A DNA stretch of 35,414 nucleotides, taken from Tissierellia bacterium (GTDB lineage: Bacteria; Bacillota; Clostridia; Tissierellales; Tissierellaceae). A program made the position numbers and the translations under genes. The stretch covers positions 1-35,414 of the forward strand of contig JAAYNS010000046.1 in assembly GCA_012520755.1 (NCBI GenBank), given 5' to 3'. The number at the start of each line of letters is the position of its first letter. Positions within the stretch are counted from its first letter, which is position 1. The notes beneath the pieces were generated by a model. It made no database searches, was not told where the DNA came from, and saw nothing but the letters and a program-made list of their open reading frames with translations. Of this stretch, positions 10,461 through 20,699 are shown piece after piece.

Positions 10461-12167
10461 ATGCAAAAATTAGACTATGAATTAATACACAAATTAGATT
10501 TAGATACGACAAATAAGGTTTTCGATTTTATAATTGATGAATATGAAATAGATAATATATTAGATAATCTTAAATCAGATTTTCCTTTTTTAATGGATAA
10601 TGGAAATAAATTAATCCTAAATTCTTGGCTAAGTATAGATTATATACACGATGATGGAAAAACATTTATAGAAAAATTTATTGATTCTAAGCCTAAAAAC
10701 ATAAGCACTTTAGAACGTGAATTTCTTTTATATAAGAAAAACTCCTTTATATCATTATTTGAAGTATTAAATATTGATGACGATTATATATTGGTCCATG
10801 ACTTGTTACAGAATAAGAAATTTGCACTATATGAAAAACTAATGAAGGAGTATTTCAATGAAGGAGATATAGTTTTTGCAAGGATAGGTAAGTTTTTTGA
10901 TAAATGTTCTATTGTTGGAGACATAAGTTTCTTGCCCAAATCTGCAAAAGATATATTTATTGAACAATACCTGTATGATTTTAATTACAAACGAAAAGAA
11001 GAATCTACTTTAATAATTAAGGATTATATTAAGAAGCACTCTATTGAAATTATAAAAATATATAATAATTGTATATTAAGCGTTCTTGAACTAGACGATG
11101 ATTTGAACTTATATCTTTATGATGAACTAAATGACTTTGAAAGCTATTTAGCGAATAAGTCTAATGCCCATGAGATTAAGGAACATATAGCTAATCTACT
11201 AGAATTCTATGATTATTATCTAGCGGAGGATGGTCTTACCTTATATGATCTTAAGGATTTAGATCTTAAAGTATTTTTTGAATTAGCAATAAGGGAAGGA
11301 TTTATTTATTCAACAGAATCTTTAAATTCTTATATTAGCACCTTCAAAAACTATATTCATTTTTTGAGCAAGATAGATAGTGACTTTGAAGAAAAATACC
11401 AGGAAATTAGAAGTATTAGCAATAATAGATTTAAACTTATGGATAAGTTGAACTTTACAGACACACTTTTTTCTATAGATAGAAATTTAGTAAATGATAT
11501 TGAAGATATATTAAATGATACTTCAATATTGTTATTATTAAACTTAGACAAATTCTTAGTTTATTTGACTGATAATAGAATTGAAGTCACCCCAGTAAAG
11601 AAAAAAATTAAAAAGAAATTCTTACCAGAGCTTTGTTTCCTCTTTAATGATGACGAAATAATTGATAGTCTAAATCCTGGGCAAAGAGAATTGGCTCTAC
11701 TTGATTTCTTTTATGAATTAAGCTTAGCTTTGAATTTAATATCAATAAAAGAAGACATTATTATATTAAATAAAAACGGGATAAATTTCCTTAACTTAAA
11801 GGATGAAAAAAAGTTTTCGGTTATTTTAAATTGTGTATGGAAGCATATAGAGAAAATGAATGCTAAAGAACGAATAATGGAGTTCATAAAGGATTTAAAA
11901 AATGGTAAGACCAATGATCTTAAAGACCTCATTTATGAATATCGAGGATCTCCTAAGGAAGCATATCAAATACATGAGTACTTTAAGATTCTTGGCTTAA
12001 CAAAAACCACTTATCTACCTATTTATACTTGGGAAATAAGTAAACTAGGAATGTTCGTACTAATATATTATTATAATAAGGAATTTAAAGATAATAAGAG
12101 TTCAATTATATACCTTAACAATTATAGGGGAAAAATTGTAGAGAGGGAACAATATGGAAAACCTTAA
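10461..12167 (+). CDS. Uncharacterised protein; part resembles the domain found in SEC-C-motif-associated proteins
   Basis: Start at ATG 10461 (the TTG at 10449 overlaps the SD TTGGAGGG). Segment EFLLYKKNSFISLFEVLNIDDDYILVHDLLQNKKFALYEKLMKEYFNEGDIVFARI resembles by eye the beta-rich domain of SEC-C-associated proteins; no SEC-C motif present. Confidence 0.75.
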   Translation: MQKLDYELIHKLDLDTTNKVFDFIIDEYEIDNILDNLKSDFPFLMDNGNKLILNSWLSIDYIHDDGKTFIEKFIDSKPKNISTLEREFLLYKKNSFISLFEVLNIDDDYILVHDLLQNKKFALYEKLMKEYFNEGDIVFARIGKFFDKCSIVGDISFLPKSAKDIFIEQYLYDFNYKRKEESTLIIKDYIKKHSIEIIKIYNNCILSVLELDDDLNLYLYDELNDFESYLANKSNAHEIKEHIANLLEFYDYYLAEDGLTLYDLKDLDLKVFFELAIREGFIYSTESLNSYISTFKNYIHFLSKIDSDFEEKYQEIRSISNNRFKLMDKLNFTDTLFSIDRNLVNDIEDILNDTSILLLLNLDKFLVYLTDNRIEVTPVKKKIKKKFLPELCFLFNDDEIIDSLNPGQRELALLDFFYELSLALNLISIKEDIIILNKNGINFLNLKDEKKFSVILNCVWKHIEKMNAKERIMEFIKDLKNGKTNDLKDLIYEYRGSPKEAYQIHEYFKILGLTKTTYLPIYTWEISKLGMFVLIYYYNKEFKDNKSSIIYLNNYRGKIVEREQYGKP

Positions 12168-14142
12168 AATAAATGACTTTATTAATTATAAATATTTATC
12201 AAATATGAACTTTTCTCCTAATGGAGAAAAGTGTGCCTTTATCGTTCATCAGATGGATACTGATAAAAACTGCTATTTATCTAGTATTCATCTAATAAAT
12301 AGTGATAAGCAAATTCAAAATATTACTAGTTTAGACCAGGGAAAATCATATCTCTGGAAAACAGATAAATCCATATTATTTCCTTCAATAAAGGATGAAA
12401 AGGATAAAGAAAGAAAGAAAAGAGGAGAGATTTTCACTAGCTATTATCAAATATGCCTAGATAGTGGAGAAGTAGAAAAAGCCTTTGAAATACCCCTAAA
12501 TGTTAATGATATCAAGAAAATTGATGATGATAACTATCTTATGACAGCTATAATAAATCCAGGCCATAAAGAATTTGAAGACCTTTTTGAAACAAACAAT
12601 GATATGGAGCTAAAGGAAACAGATAAAGACAAGAGTTTTCAGATACTAGATGAAATACCTTTTTGGTCTAATGGAGAAGGTTATAATAATAAAAGAAGGA
12701 GTATTTTATACTTATATAATGTAAGTACCGAAAAACTAAGTAGGATTACAGATCTATTCTCAAATATTAATCATTATGCATTAAACAAAGACAAAAGTTA
12801 TATTGTATTTATTACATCTTCCTATATAGATAAAATGAGCACAAAGACTAGTTTAAATATTTATGATATAAAAGAAAACAAATACGAGAAAATCTCCCCC
12901 TTTAGAGAATTCGATTATAGCTATTGTGAGTTTTTGGAGGATAAAGTCTTATTTATAGGAAATAATATGAAATCACATGGACTTAATGAAAATTCAAATA
13001 TTTATATTACAGACTTTACCGGTAGTTTTCCAAAGAAGATTTCAAATTCTGATTATTCCTTCTGGAACTCCATTGTAAGTGATTGTACATATGGTGAAAC
13101 AAGGGATATAAAAATTGATAATGACTTTCTATATTACATAAGTACAGAAAAATCAAACTCATTTATATATAAAATAGACATTCATGGAAATACAAAAAGA
13201 TTAACTGCTCCTAAGGGTACTGTTGATGATTTTGACATCTCAGATGGTAAACTATACTTTATAGGTATGAGAGGGCTGAAGCTTCAAGAAATATATGAAC
13301 TAAATAGGCAAGAATTTCAATTGACTAATTTTAATACTTGGATACATAAAAAGAAGAAAATATCTAAGCCTGAAAAAAAATTTCTACCTTTAGATAATGG
13401 AAGTCTATTAGAGGGTTGGGTTTTAAAACCAGTTGATTTTGTAGAGGGAAAAAAATATCCTGCTATTCTAAATATCCACGGTGGCCCAAAAACTGCCTAT
13501 GGTGAAATATTCTCTCACGAAATGCAGTGTTGGTCTAATAATGGTTATTTTGTATTCTATTGTAATCCTAGAGGAAGCGATGGATATGGTGATGAATTTG
13601 CTGATATAAGAGGAAAATATGGCACAATTGACTATGAGGACATAATGAATTTTACTGATTTGGTTTTGAAAAACTACCCAGCTATAGATAAAAATCTACT
13701 TGGGGTAACTGGCGGTTCCTACGGTGGTTTCTTAACAAACTGGATTATTGGTCATACTTCAAGATTTAAGGCTGCAGTTTCTCAAAGAAGCATTTCAAAT
13801 TGGATTTCTTTTTTTGGAATGAGTGATATAGGATATTTCTTTACTAATGACCAAATATCAAGCAATCCATGGGTTAATTTCGAAAAACTATGGTTCCATT
13901 CACCTCTTAAGTATGCAGACAATGTAACTACCCCTACATTGTTTATACACTCTGAAGAGGATTATAGGTGTCCCATCTCAGAAGGATTACAAATGTTTAC
14001 TGCCTTAAAATACCATGGGGTTGATTCCAGACTAGTAGCCTTTAAAGGAGAGAATCATGATCTTTCTAGATTAGGAAAACCAAAGAACAGAATCAAAAGG
14101 TTGGAGGAAATAACCACTTGGTTTGATAAATACTTAAAGTAG
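12154..14142 (+). CDS. S9 family peptidase (dipeptidyl aminopeptidase/acylaminoacyl-peptidase type)
   Basis: 662 aa; N-terminal beta-propeller-like region; catalytic GGSYGGFLTNW; HSEEDYRCPISEGLQMF; C-terminal GENHDLSR. Overlaps upstream ORF by 14 nt. Confidence 0.92.
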   Translation: MENLKINDFINYKYLSNMNFSPNGEKCAFIVHQMDTDKNCYLSSIHLINSDKQIQNITSLDQGKSYLWKTDKSILFPSIKDEKDKERKKRGEIFTSYYQICLDSGEVEKAFEIPLNVNDIKKIDDDNYLMTAIINPGHKEFEDLFETNNDMELKETDKDKSFQILDEIPFWSNGEGYNNKRRSILYLYNVSTEKLSRITDLFSNINHYALNKDKSYIVFITSSYIDKMSTKTSLNIYDIKENKYEKISPFREFDYSYCEFLEDKVLFIGNNMKSHGLNENSNIYITDFTGSFPKKISNSDYSFWNSIVSDCTYGETRDIKIDNDFLYYISTEKSNSFIYKIDIHGNTKRLTAPKGTVDDFDISDGKLYFIGMRGLKLQEIYELNRQEFQLTNFNTWIHKKKKISKPEKKFLPLDNGSLLEGWVLKPVDFVEGKKYPAILNIHGGPKTAYGEIFSHEMQCWSNNGYFVFYCNPRGSDGYGDEFADIRGKYGTIDYEDIMNFTDLVLKNYPAIDKNLLGVTGGSYGGFLTNWIIGHTSRFKAAVSQRSISNWISFFGMSDIGYFFTNDQISSNPWVNFEKLWFHSPLKYADNVTTPTLFIHSEEDYRCPISEGLQMFTALKYHGVDSRLVAFKGENHDLSRLGKPKNRIKRLEEITTWFDKYLK

Positions 14143-14285
14143 CAATACACAAGGGCGGCCTCTGGTCGCCAGTCAGCGAAGCTGTCATTGGGAGTGAAAC
14201 GAGGAATCTCGGGTTTGATCTTCGAAGGCTAAACCCAAATAATTGTGAATTGTGAATTGTGCATTGTGAATTTAAAAAGGTGGTA
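14141..14285 (+). repeat. Dispersed intergenic repeat, copy 2 (inverted relative to copy 1 at 5527-5655)
   Basis: gcctctggtcgccagtcagcgaagct..ggagtgaaacgaggaatctcgggtttgatcttcgaaggctaaacccaaataattgtgaattgtgaattgtgcattgtgaatt..aaaaaggtgg; near-identical to reverse complement of copy 1. Confidence 0.85.
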
Positions 14286-14289
14286 TATA

Positions 14290-15204
14290 ATGAAAAACTT
14301 GTTAAAAAAATTGCTAAAACATAAATTCATTATATTCATAGATAATTTTCTCTATAGGATTAAGAGTAATAATGTCTTTGCTATTAGTGCTCAGCTTTCA
14401 TATTTTTTATTTCTTTCCTTATTCCCATTTTTAATTGTATTTCTAAATATATTAAGCTTTGTGTCTATTGTTAGGATGGATATATTATATAGCTTTATAC
14501 AATATCTGCCACTTGATGTGCAAAATATCATAAGCAATTTCATAAAAGACTTAGCTATAGATAGTAGCAAGGGGCTTCTTTCTATTGCAGCTATAGCTGG
14601 TATATGGACTGCTTCTGCAGGAGTGACACCAGTTGTTAAGGCTATAAATAGGGCCTATGATTATGAAGAAACAAGATCATATTTTAAGCTCAAGGCTATA
14701 TCCATTGTTTTTACTATTGCTTTGAATTTATTGCTATTATTAGTTTTTATTACATTAGTTCTAGGTGAGTTTATTGGTAAAGAGCTCTTTAATTTTCTTG
14801 GTATAGCTCATATATTTGTAGATATATGGAGCAAAACAAGATTAATAATTCCAGTAGTCTTTATGATTATTATCTTTGCATTATTGTATAAGTATAGCCC
14901 ATGCCTAGTTCATAGAAAGAGAGTCAAGCTTCGCAGAGCAATCCCTGGCGGATTATTTACTACATTTGGTTGGATTTTAACATCTAATATCTTTTCTATC
15001 TATGTCACCAATTCAAACAAGTTTTCAACAACTTATGGTAGTTTAGGAGGCTTAATTGTCCTTTTAATCTGGCTATACATTTCCAGCATAATAATAGTTC
15101 TTGGCGGTGAATTCAACGCTACTCTTGAATATTTCAGAAAAAACAATTATAAAGTTGATAGTAAAAGGAGTATTATCGTAAAAACACTTAATAAACCTTC
15201 TTAA
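14290..15204 (+). CDS. YihY/virulence factor BrkB family membrane protein
   Basis: NNVFAISAQLSYFLFLSLFPFLIVFLNIL; GIWTASAGVTPVVKAINRAYDYEETRSYFKLKAISIVFTIALN; YGSLGGLIVLLIWLYISSIIIVLGGEFNA. ORF-track start (14245) lies in the repeat; ATG 14290 follows AAAAAGGTGG. Confidence 0.92.
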   Translation: MKNLLKKLLKHKFIIFIDNFLYRIKSNNVFAISAQLSYFLFLSLFPFLIVFLNILSFVSIVRMDILYSFIQYLPLDVQNIISNFIKDLAIDSSKGLLSIAAIAGIWTASAGVTPVVKAINRAYDYEETRSYFKLKAISIVFTIALNLLLLLVFITLVLGEFIGKELFNFLGIAHIFVDIWSKTRLIIPVVFMIIIFALLYKYSPCLVHRKRVKLRRAIPGGLFTTFGWILTSNIFSIYVTNSNKFSTTYGSLGGLIVLLIWLYISSIIIVLGGEFNATLEYFRKNNYKVDSKRSIIVKTLNKPS

Positions 15205-15851
15205 ATTGTCTTACTTGATGTCAAGGCTAAAGCAGTAATAGCCTTAGCACCATTTTTATTTAAGGTTTTTGAACACTCATTAAATGTGGCACCAGTTGTT
15301 AATATATCATCTATTAACAATATCCTTTTTCCTGTTATTTCTTCTGGCTTCTTAATAGAAAAAGACTCTCTTAAATTATTAAGCCTTTGTATTCTATCAA
15401 GTGTGTTTTGCTCTCTTGTCCATTTTTTCTTGATTAAATTTCCCCTTGATATAGGTATATTAAGTTCTTTAGAAATATAAGTTGCCAAAAGCTCAGATTG
15501 ATTATAGCCTCTAATAGCTTCTTTTCTTCTATGTATTGGTATAAACATTATTAAATCAATCCCTTCTATGCCCTTTTCCTTAATCATACTAATGATGAAT
15601 TTTGAGAAAGGCTTATACAAATAACTCTTTCTATTAAACTTAAAATCATGCATTAGTTCTCTCAAATATCGATTATAGGTCAGAGCATAAAACACCCTAT
15701 CTATATATAAAGAGTCAATTTCCACTTCTTTATAGACGAAATCAAGCTTTTCATAACATTGTGTACATGTAAATGATTTTAAATAGGGGGTTTTTTCTTT
15801 ACAAAGATAACATAGTTGTCTTGTTGGAAATAATAGGCTTTTAATACTCAT
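15201..15851 (-). CDS. comFC: ComF family protein (phosphoribosyltransferase-like, ComFC)
   Basis: CYLCKEKTPY..CTQCYEKL zinc motif; GYNQSELLA; ILLIDDILTTGATFNECSKTL PRPP motif. Confidence 0.88.
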   Translation of the reverse strand: MSIKSLLFPTRQLCYLCKEKTPYLKSFTCTQCYEKLDFVYKEVEIDSLYIDRVFYALTYNRYLRELMHDFKFNRKSYLYKPFSKFIISMIKEKGIEGIDLIMFIPIHRRKEAIRGYNQSELLATYISKELNIPISRGNLIKKKWTREQNTLDRIQRLNNLRESFSIKKPEEITGKRILLIDDILTTGATFNECSKTLNKNGAKAITALALTSSKTI

Positions 15852-15862
15852 AATTACACCTC

Positions 15863-18079
15863 TTAGTCTAAGAATAGGTTTAAATATTCCTTAATCTTTC
15901 TGTCTAAAGAGGAATATCGTTTTGCAATTAAATTATTTTTTATCATCATATACATATATCTTTCTTCTCCAACTAAAACTACTAAGCTTCTAGCCCGTGT
16001 AATTGCAGTGTATAGTAGATTTCGTGTTAAAAGCATGGGTGGACCTGAAGAAATAGGCATGATAACCACAGGAAACTCACTTCCTTGTGATTTATGAACT
16101 GTAGTCGCATAGGCTAATCTTAATTCATCTAATTGTTTAAAATCATATTCTACTTCTTTTTCCTCATCAAATATAACTTTTAGTATTCCTTCTTCATTAT
16201 CTATATCAATTATATATCCAATATCACCGTTAAAGACGCCTTCACCCTTATCTATTTCTATCCCACTATGGAGTATCTTCCATTCTAACTTATAATTATT
16301 TTTAATTTGCATTACCTTATCCCCGACCCTAAAGATTTCGCTCCCTACTTGTTTTTCATTTCTTCCTTTAGATTTAGGATTTAATATTTGCTGAATCTCT
16401 TTATTAAGGGAGATAATTCCAAGTTCTCCTTTTTTCATAGGAGTAAGTATTTGGATGTCTTTTTGGGAATCAAATCCATAGAATTGAGGTAGTCTAGTCT
16501 TAATCAAGTCCATTAGTGTCTGTAGTATAAAATTTGAATTGTTTTGTGATATAAAGAAAAAATCCTTGTTTTTTTCATTTAATATAGGACCTAGTCCTTT
16601 GTTTATTCTATGGGCATTTACAATAATCATACTTTCTTCTGCTTGTCTAAATATTTCATCTAATACAACAACTTTTATAGACCCAGAACTTATTATATCC
16701 TTTAAAACATTACCTGGTCCTACTGATGGTAGCTGGTCTACATCTCCTACTAGTATCAATCTAGTACCAGGATTTATAGCTTTCAATAAATTATTCATCA
16801 AAAGAATATCTATCATTGAAGCCTCATCAATAATAACAAGATCAGCTTCTATTGGGCTTTCTTCATCCCTAGTAAAGCCTAATTCTTCTTCAATAAAAGA
16901 CATCTCCAGAAGTCTATGGATGGTCTTTGCCTCTTTTCCTGTTGTTTCACTCATTCTTTTTGCTGCTCTTCCTGTCGGTGCTGCTAATACAACTTCAAGA
17001 CTCAAATTATCACAAATTGTTATTATGGCATTGATAATGGTTGTTTTCCCTGTTCCAGGTCCACCTGTTATGACCATCATGCCATTTTCAAGTGATTCCT
17101 TAATTGCAAGCTTTTGCTTGTCTGCAAAAGTAATATTGCTTTCTATTTCTATGTTTTCTATTTCCTTATCTATGTCAATGTCTAATTCATCAAAATCTAC
17201 ACCTGCTAGGTCTACCACTTTTCTCGCTACATTATTTTCTGCTAAATGATATGGGGCATAGTATACATCAATTTGATTATCCTTGTTTATTAAATAGAAG
17301 TTATTTTTTAATGCCAGCTCTCTGACTCCATCTTCTAGTTTCTCTACATCAGCATCCAACAATTTTGAAGTCTTATTTATAAGTTCCTCCTTTGGTAGAT
17401 AACAATGTCCCTCTGATGCACATTCCATCATTACAAATTTTAATCCTGCTTCTATTCTATAAGGAGAGTCAGGATTAACACCCATTTTTTTTGCGATATT
17501 ATCTGCTGTTTTAAAACCAATCCCATGAACATCTTCAGATAGCCTATATGGATTCTCACTTACTACTTTTATGGTCTCTGTTCCGTACTTTTTATATATC
17601 TTTATTCCATTATTAATAGATATATCATATTGTTGTAGATATACCATAATATCTCTTATTTCCCTTTGTTCGTCATATGCTTCAACAATTCTCTTAAGTT
17701 TCTTATCTCCAATACCTTCTACTTCTTTTAGTCTCTCTGGATTATACTGGATAATATCGAGGGAATCTAAACCGAATCTATCAACAATTTTTTTAGCAGT
17801 TTTAGGACCTATACTTGGAATTAATCCAGATGATAGATAGTTTTCTATTCCTTTAAGTGTAGATGGTAATACCGTTTTTATGGAAGTAAAGCTAAACTGC
17901 TCACCATATTTATCATGAAATATAAGGTCTCCTTCTAAAGATACATTTTCCTCAATATTAATAAAAGGAGCATAACCAACTATAGTTATGTCACCATCAG
18001 ATGTGTTTAACCTACCAACAGTATATCCATTTGTTTCATTTCTAAAAATGATTTCTTCTACTATTCCTTCAATAACCAC
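15863..18079 (-). CDS. recD2: SF1B ATP-dependent helicase, RecD2/YrrC-like
   Basis: GGPGTGKTTIINAI Walker A, VIIDEASMIDILLM, GDVDQLPSVGPGNVL, TVHKSQGSEFPVVIMP; N-terminal HhH region. Start likely GTG 18079 after TTGGAGG. Confidence 0.93.
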   Translation of the reverse strand: MVIEGIVEEIIFRNETNGYTVGRLNTSDGDITIVGYAPFINIEENVSLEGDLIFHDKYGEQFSFTSIKTVLPSTLKGIENYLSSGLIPSIGPKTAKKIVDRFGLDSLDIIQYNPERLKEVEGIGDKKLKRIVEAYDEQREIRDIMVYLQQYDISINNGIKIYKKYGTETIKVVSENPYRLSEDVHGIGFKTADNIAKKMGVNPDSPYRIEAGLKFVMMECASEGHCYLPKEELINKTSKLLDADVEKLEDGVRELALKNNFYLINKDNQIDVYYAPYHLAENNVARKVVDLAGVDFDELDIDIDKEIENIEIESNITFADKQKLAIKESLENGMMVITGGPGTGKTTIINAIITICDNLSLEVVLAAPTGRAAKRMSETTGKEAKTIHRLLEMSFIEEELGFTRDEESPIEADLVIIDEASMIDILLMNNLLKAINPGTRLILVGDVDQLPSVGPGNVLKDIISSGSIKVVVLDEIFRQAEESMIIVNAHRINKGLGPILNEKNKDFFFISQNNSNFILQTLMDLIKTRLPQFYGFDSQKDIQILTPMKKGELGIISLNKEIQQILNPKSKGRNEKQVGSEIFRVGDKVMQIKNNYKLEWKILHSGIEIDKGEGVFNGDIGYIIDIDNEEGILKVIFDEEKEVEYDFKQLDELRLAYATTVHKSQGSEFPVVIMPISSGPPMLLTRNLLYTAITRARSLVVLVGEERYMYMMIKNNLIAKRYSSLDRKIKEYLNLFLD

Positions 18080-18213
18080 TAAAAAAACCTCCAATACAAT
18101 TATTGTATCAAATTTTATTATCTATTACTATTATTGATTAATTGACAATTATAAAAGCCTCTCTTATATAGTTTTCCTATAATAAAAAAGGCCTTTATGA
18201 AATCATCTAATCC

Positions 18214-18369
18214 TTATTTAATAGCTGATATTACTTTAGACAATTCATTAATACTAATTGTTAGTTCATCAAGCTTACCTTCTATTCTAACCAACAAGTA
18301 AACAGATATTACTATTGGAAAGCCTAGGTTTGCAATAGTGGAAAACAATTGTTCCATGAATTGTTCCAT
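18214..18369 (-). CDS. YvrJ family small protein (51 aa; absent from supplied ORF track)
   Basis: Translated by hand: MEQFMEQLFSTIANLGFPIVISVYLLVRIEGKLDELTISINELSKVISAIK*, preceded by GGAGGTG; matches YvrJ pattern (NxGFPIxxSxYLLxRxExKLxxL). Confidence 0.88.
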   Translation of the reverse strand: MEQFMEQLFSTIANLGFPIVISVYLLVRIEGKLDELTISINELSKVISAIK

Positions 18370-18442
18370 AATTTCACCTCCATGTTAATTCACAATGCAC
18401 AATGAAACAGTGAGTGTGTATTTTTATCATTTTTCGTTTATA

Positions 18443-18468
18443 CATTTAAAGGGCCTTTCGGCCCTTTC
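18443..18468. terminator. Short hairpin between DUF2922 and YvrJ genes
   Basis: aaagggcctttcggcccttt. Confidence 0.5.
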
Positions 18469-18469
18469 T

Positions 18470-18691
18470 CTATTCAAAGTCAAGTTCATTGATATTAGTA
18501 GTTATTACCCTAGCTCCACTGACAGCGATAAAATCACCTTCCTTTGATGCAAATACATTTTGAGTAATTACACTTTCCATTGCAGCCTGTATTTCACTTG
18601 GCAACAAATCTGTTTTAGGATCATCTAGACTAATTCTAGCCACCTTGTTCGCAGTATCTAAAAAATCCATTTCTAATTTGGTCTTATCCAT
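18470..18691 (-). CDS. DUF2922 family protein
   Basis: MDKTKLEMDFLDTANKVARISLDDPKTDLLPSEIQAAMESVITQNVFASKEGDFIAVSGARVITTNINELDFE; start at ATG 18691 after AAAGGTGGTG. Confidence 0.85.
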   Translation of the reverse strand: MDKTKLEMDFLDTANKVARISLDDPKTDLLPSEIQAAMESVITQNVFASKEGDFIAVSGARVITTNINELDFE

Positions 18692-18808
18692 ATATTTCAC
18701 CACCTTTCTTATTTAGCTAATAGCTAATAACTAATAGTTAAGAGTTAAAACATAAAATCTTATCTAATCCTTTTATACCTACTAGTTTTTAGTTCTTAGC
18801 TATTTTTT

Positions 18809-19030
18809 CTACTCTTCTGTTAATGTTGTTTCTTCTACTTTTTTTACATTCAATAATGGTTTGTTTTGAAGTCCAGCTAACTCAGTTGCAGCTAGATGAA
18901 GATTGTCATCTAAAGCAGTTGCTTTTACATTATTAAATGTCTTAGATGTTGTTTTTTGTTTGCCATCCACGATACCTGCATCTAATTCTAATTTTAAAGC
19001 CATTTTTTCTTTCTTACTAACTATAGCCAT
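18809..19030 (-). CDS. DUF1659 family protein
   Basis: MAIVSKKEKMALKLELDAGIVDGKQKTTSKTFNNVKATALDDNLHLAATELAGLQNKPLLNVKKVEETTLTEE; ATG 19030 after GGGGGTG. Confidence 0.82.
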   Translation of the reverse strand: MAIVSKKEKMALKLELDAGIVDGKQKTTSKTFNNVKATALDDNLHLAATELAGLQNKPLLNVKKVEETTLTEE

Positions 19031-19155
19031 TTTTTCACCCCCTTTTTTAGCTAATAGGTAAGAGGAATAAGTAATAGGAATTGGTATTTTCCTTAATATC
19101 TTCATACCTCTTAATTTACATATAAAATTATGATGACTTTTTTACTATCCAAAAA

Positions 19156-19198
19156 CAAAAAAGACAGATTAATTTTATAGAATTAACCTGTCTTTTTG
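19156..19198. terminator. Terminator-like inverted repeat between metK and DUF1659 gene
   Basis: aaaaagacagattaattttatagaattaacctgtcttttt. Confidence 0.75.
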
Positions 19199-19276
19199 TT
19201 TAGTTCTTAGTTCTTCACTTAATACAAAATAAGGGGAGACCAAAGGTCTACCCTAGCTGTTACCTATTCCCTTTAC

Positions 19277-20461
19277 CTATATCCCCGCGTCTTTCTTTAA
19301 GCTTTCCGCTTTATCTGTCTTTTCCCAATTTACATTTAGATCTTGTCTTCCAAAATGTCCATAGGAAGAAAGTTGTCTATATATTGGTTTTCTTAAATCC
19401 ATGTCACGAATAATTGCTGCTGGTCTTAGGTCAAAGTGTTTTTGGACTAATGCTTCAATCTCATTATCAGAAATTTTTCCTGTTCCAAAAGTATCTACAT
19501 ATATGGATAATGGTCTAGCAACACCTATAGCATAGGCTAATCCAACTTCACATTTATCAGCTATTCCTGCTGCAACTATATTTTTAGCTACATATCTTGC
19601 TGCATATGATGCTGACCTATCTACTTTAGTACCGTCTTTACCTGAAAAAGCTCCACCACCATGTCTCGCATAGCCGCCATAAGTATCAACTATGATTTTT
19701 CTACCTGTTAATCCAGAGTCACCCATTGGTCCACCAATAACAAATCTACCCGTAGGATTGACAAAATACTTTGTATCTTCATCTAACATATCTGGAGACA
19801 CAACTTCATTAATAACATGTTCGATAATATCTTTTCTAATTTGATCCAAGTCCACATCAGAGCTATGTTGTGTAGACACTACAATGTTTTCAATTCTTAC
19901 AGGCTTATTATCATGATACTCTATAGTAACCTGAGTTTTGCCATCTGGTCTTAGATAGGTAAGAATGCCTTGTTTTCTCACATCTGCAAGTCTTTTAGCA
20001 AGTTTATGAGCTAAGGATATTGGCAATGGCATCAGTTCCTCAGTTTCATTACATGCGTAACCAAACATCATTCCTTGGTCCCCCGCCCCTATTAAATCTA
20101 GCTCATCATCACTATTTTCCTTTTTCTCTAAAGCCTTATTAACTCCTAATGCTATATCAGGAGATTGCTCATTAATTGCTGTTAAAACAGCACATGTTTC
20201 TGCATCAAAGCCATACTTAGCCCTGATATATCCAATATCAGTCACTGTTTGTCTTACAATTTTTTGTATATCAACATAACAGTCTGTTGTAATTTCGCCT
20301 GTTACCATCACTAAACCAGTGGAAACCATTGTCTCACAAGCAACTCTAGCAGCTGGATCCTTTTCTAAAATAGCATCTAGAATAGAATCTGATATAGCAT
20401 CACAGATCTTATCTGGATGACCTTCTGTTACAGACTCAGAAGTAAATAACCATTTTTTCAT
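19277..20461 (-). CDS. metK: S-adenosylmethionine synthetase
   Basis: [67 protein letters not shown]. Confidence 0.98.
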   Translation of the reverse strand: MKKWLFTSESVTEGHPDKICDAISDSILDAILEKDPAARVACETMVSTGLVMVTGEITTDCYVDIQKIVRQTVTDIGYIRAKYGFDAETCAVLTAINEQSPDIALGVNKALEKKENSDDELDLIGAGDQGMMFGYACNETEELMPLPISLAHKLAKRLADVRKQGILTYLRPDGKTQVTIEYHDNKPVRIENIVVSTQHSSDVDLDQIRKDIIEHVINEVVSPDMLDEDTKYFVNPTGRFVIGGPMGDSGLTGRKIIVDTYGGYARHGGGAFSGKDGTKVDRSASYAARYVAKNIVAAGIADKCEVGLAYAIGVARPLSIYVDTFGTGKISDNEIEALVQKHFDLRPAAIIRDMDLRKPIYRQLSSYGHFGRQDLNVNWEKTDKAESLKKDAGI

Positions 20462-20510
20462 TTAATATCCTCCTATTTGATTTATGTTTATTATCTAGTT
20501 TTATCTATAT

Positions 20511-20699
20511 TTTGGTGTTTGTTGCGTATTATCAATCATCAATTTTCAGTTATTATATGTTTCTTTAATACTAAACTGGTTACGCAGTCAAACAACTCAA
20601 ATCTATTTGCTCCCTATCGCTCGCATAGATTTGGTGTTTGTTGCGTATGACCTACCATCGATTTGTTGAGAAATTCATTCAACAAATCGGGTTAGGTCA
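20511..20699. repeat. Two adjacent inverted-repeat hairpins plus a 19-nt direct repeat in the metK leader
   Basis: tttggtgtttgttgcgtat at 20511-20529 and 20630-20648; imperfect palindrome tacgcagtcaaacaactcaaatctat...atagatttggtgtttgttgcgtat (20581-20648); palindrome tgacctaccatcgatttgttga...tcaacaaatcgggttaggtca (20649-20699). Confidence 0.75.

Noticed and set aside
16539-17249. 236-aa plus-strand ORF antisense to recD2
   Set aside because: Lies entirely within a strongly supported helicase gene; the composition (Ser/Ile/Phe-rich) is that of an antisense shadow ORF and no family motif is visible
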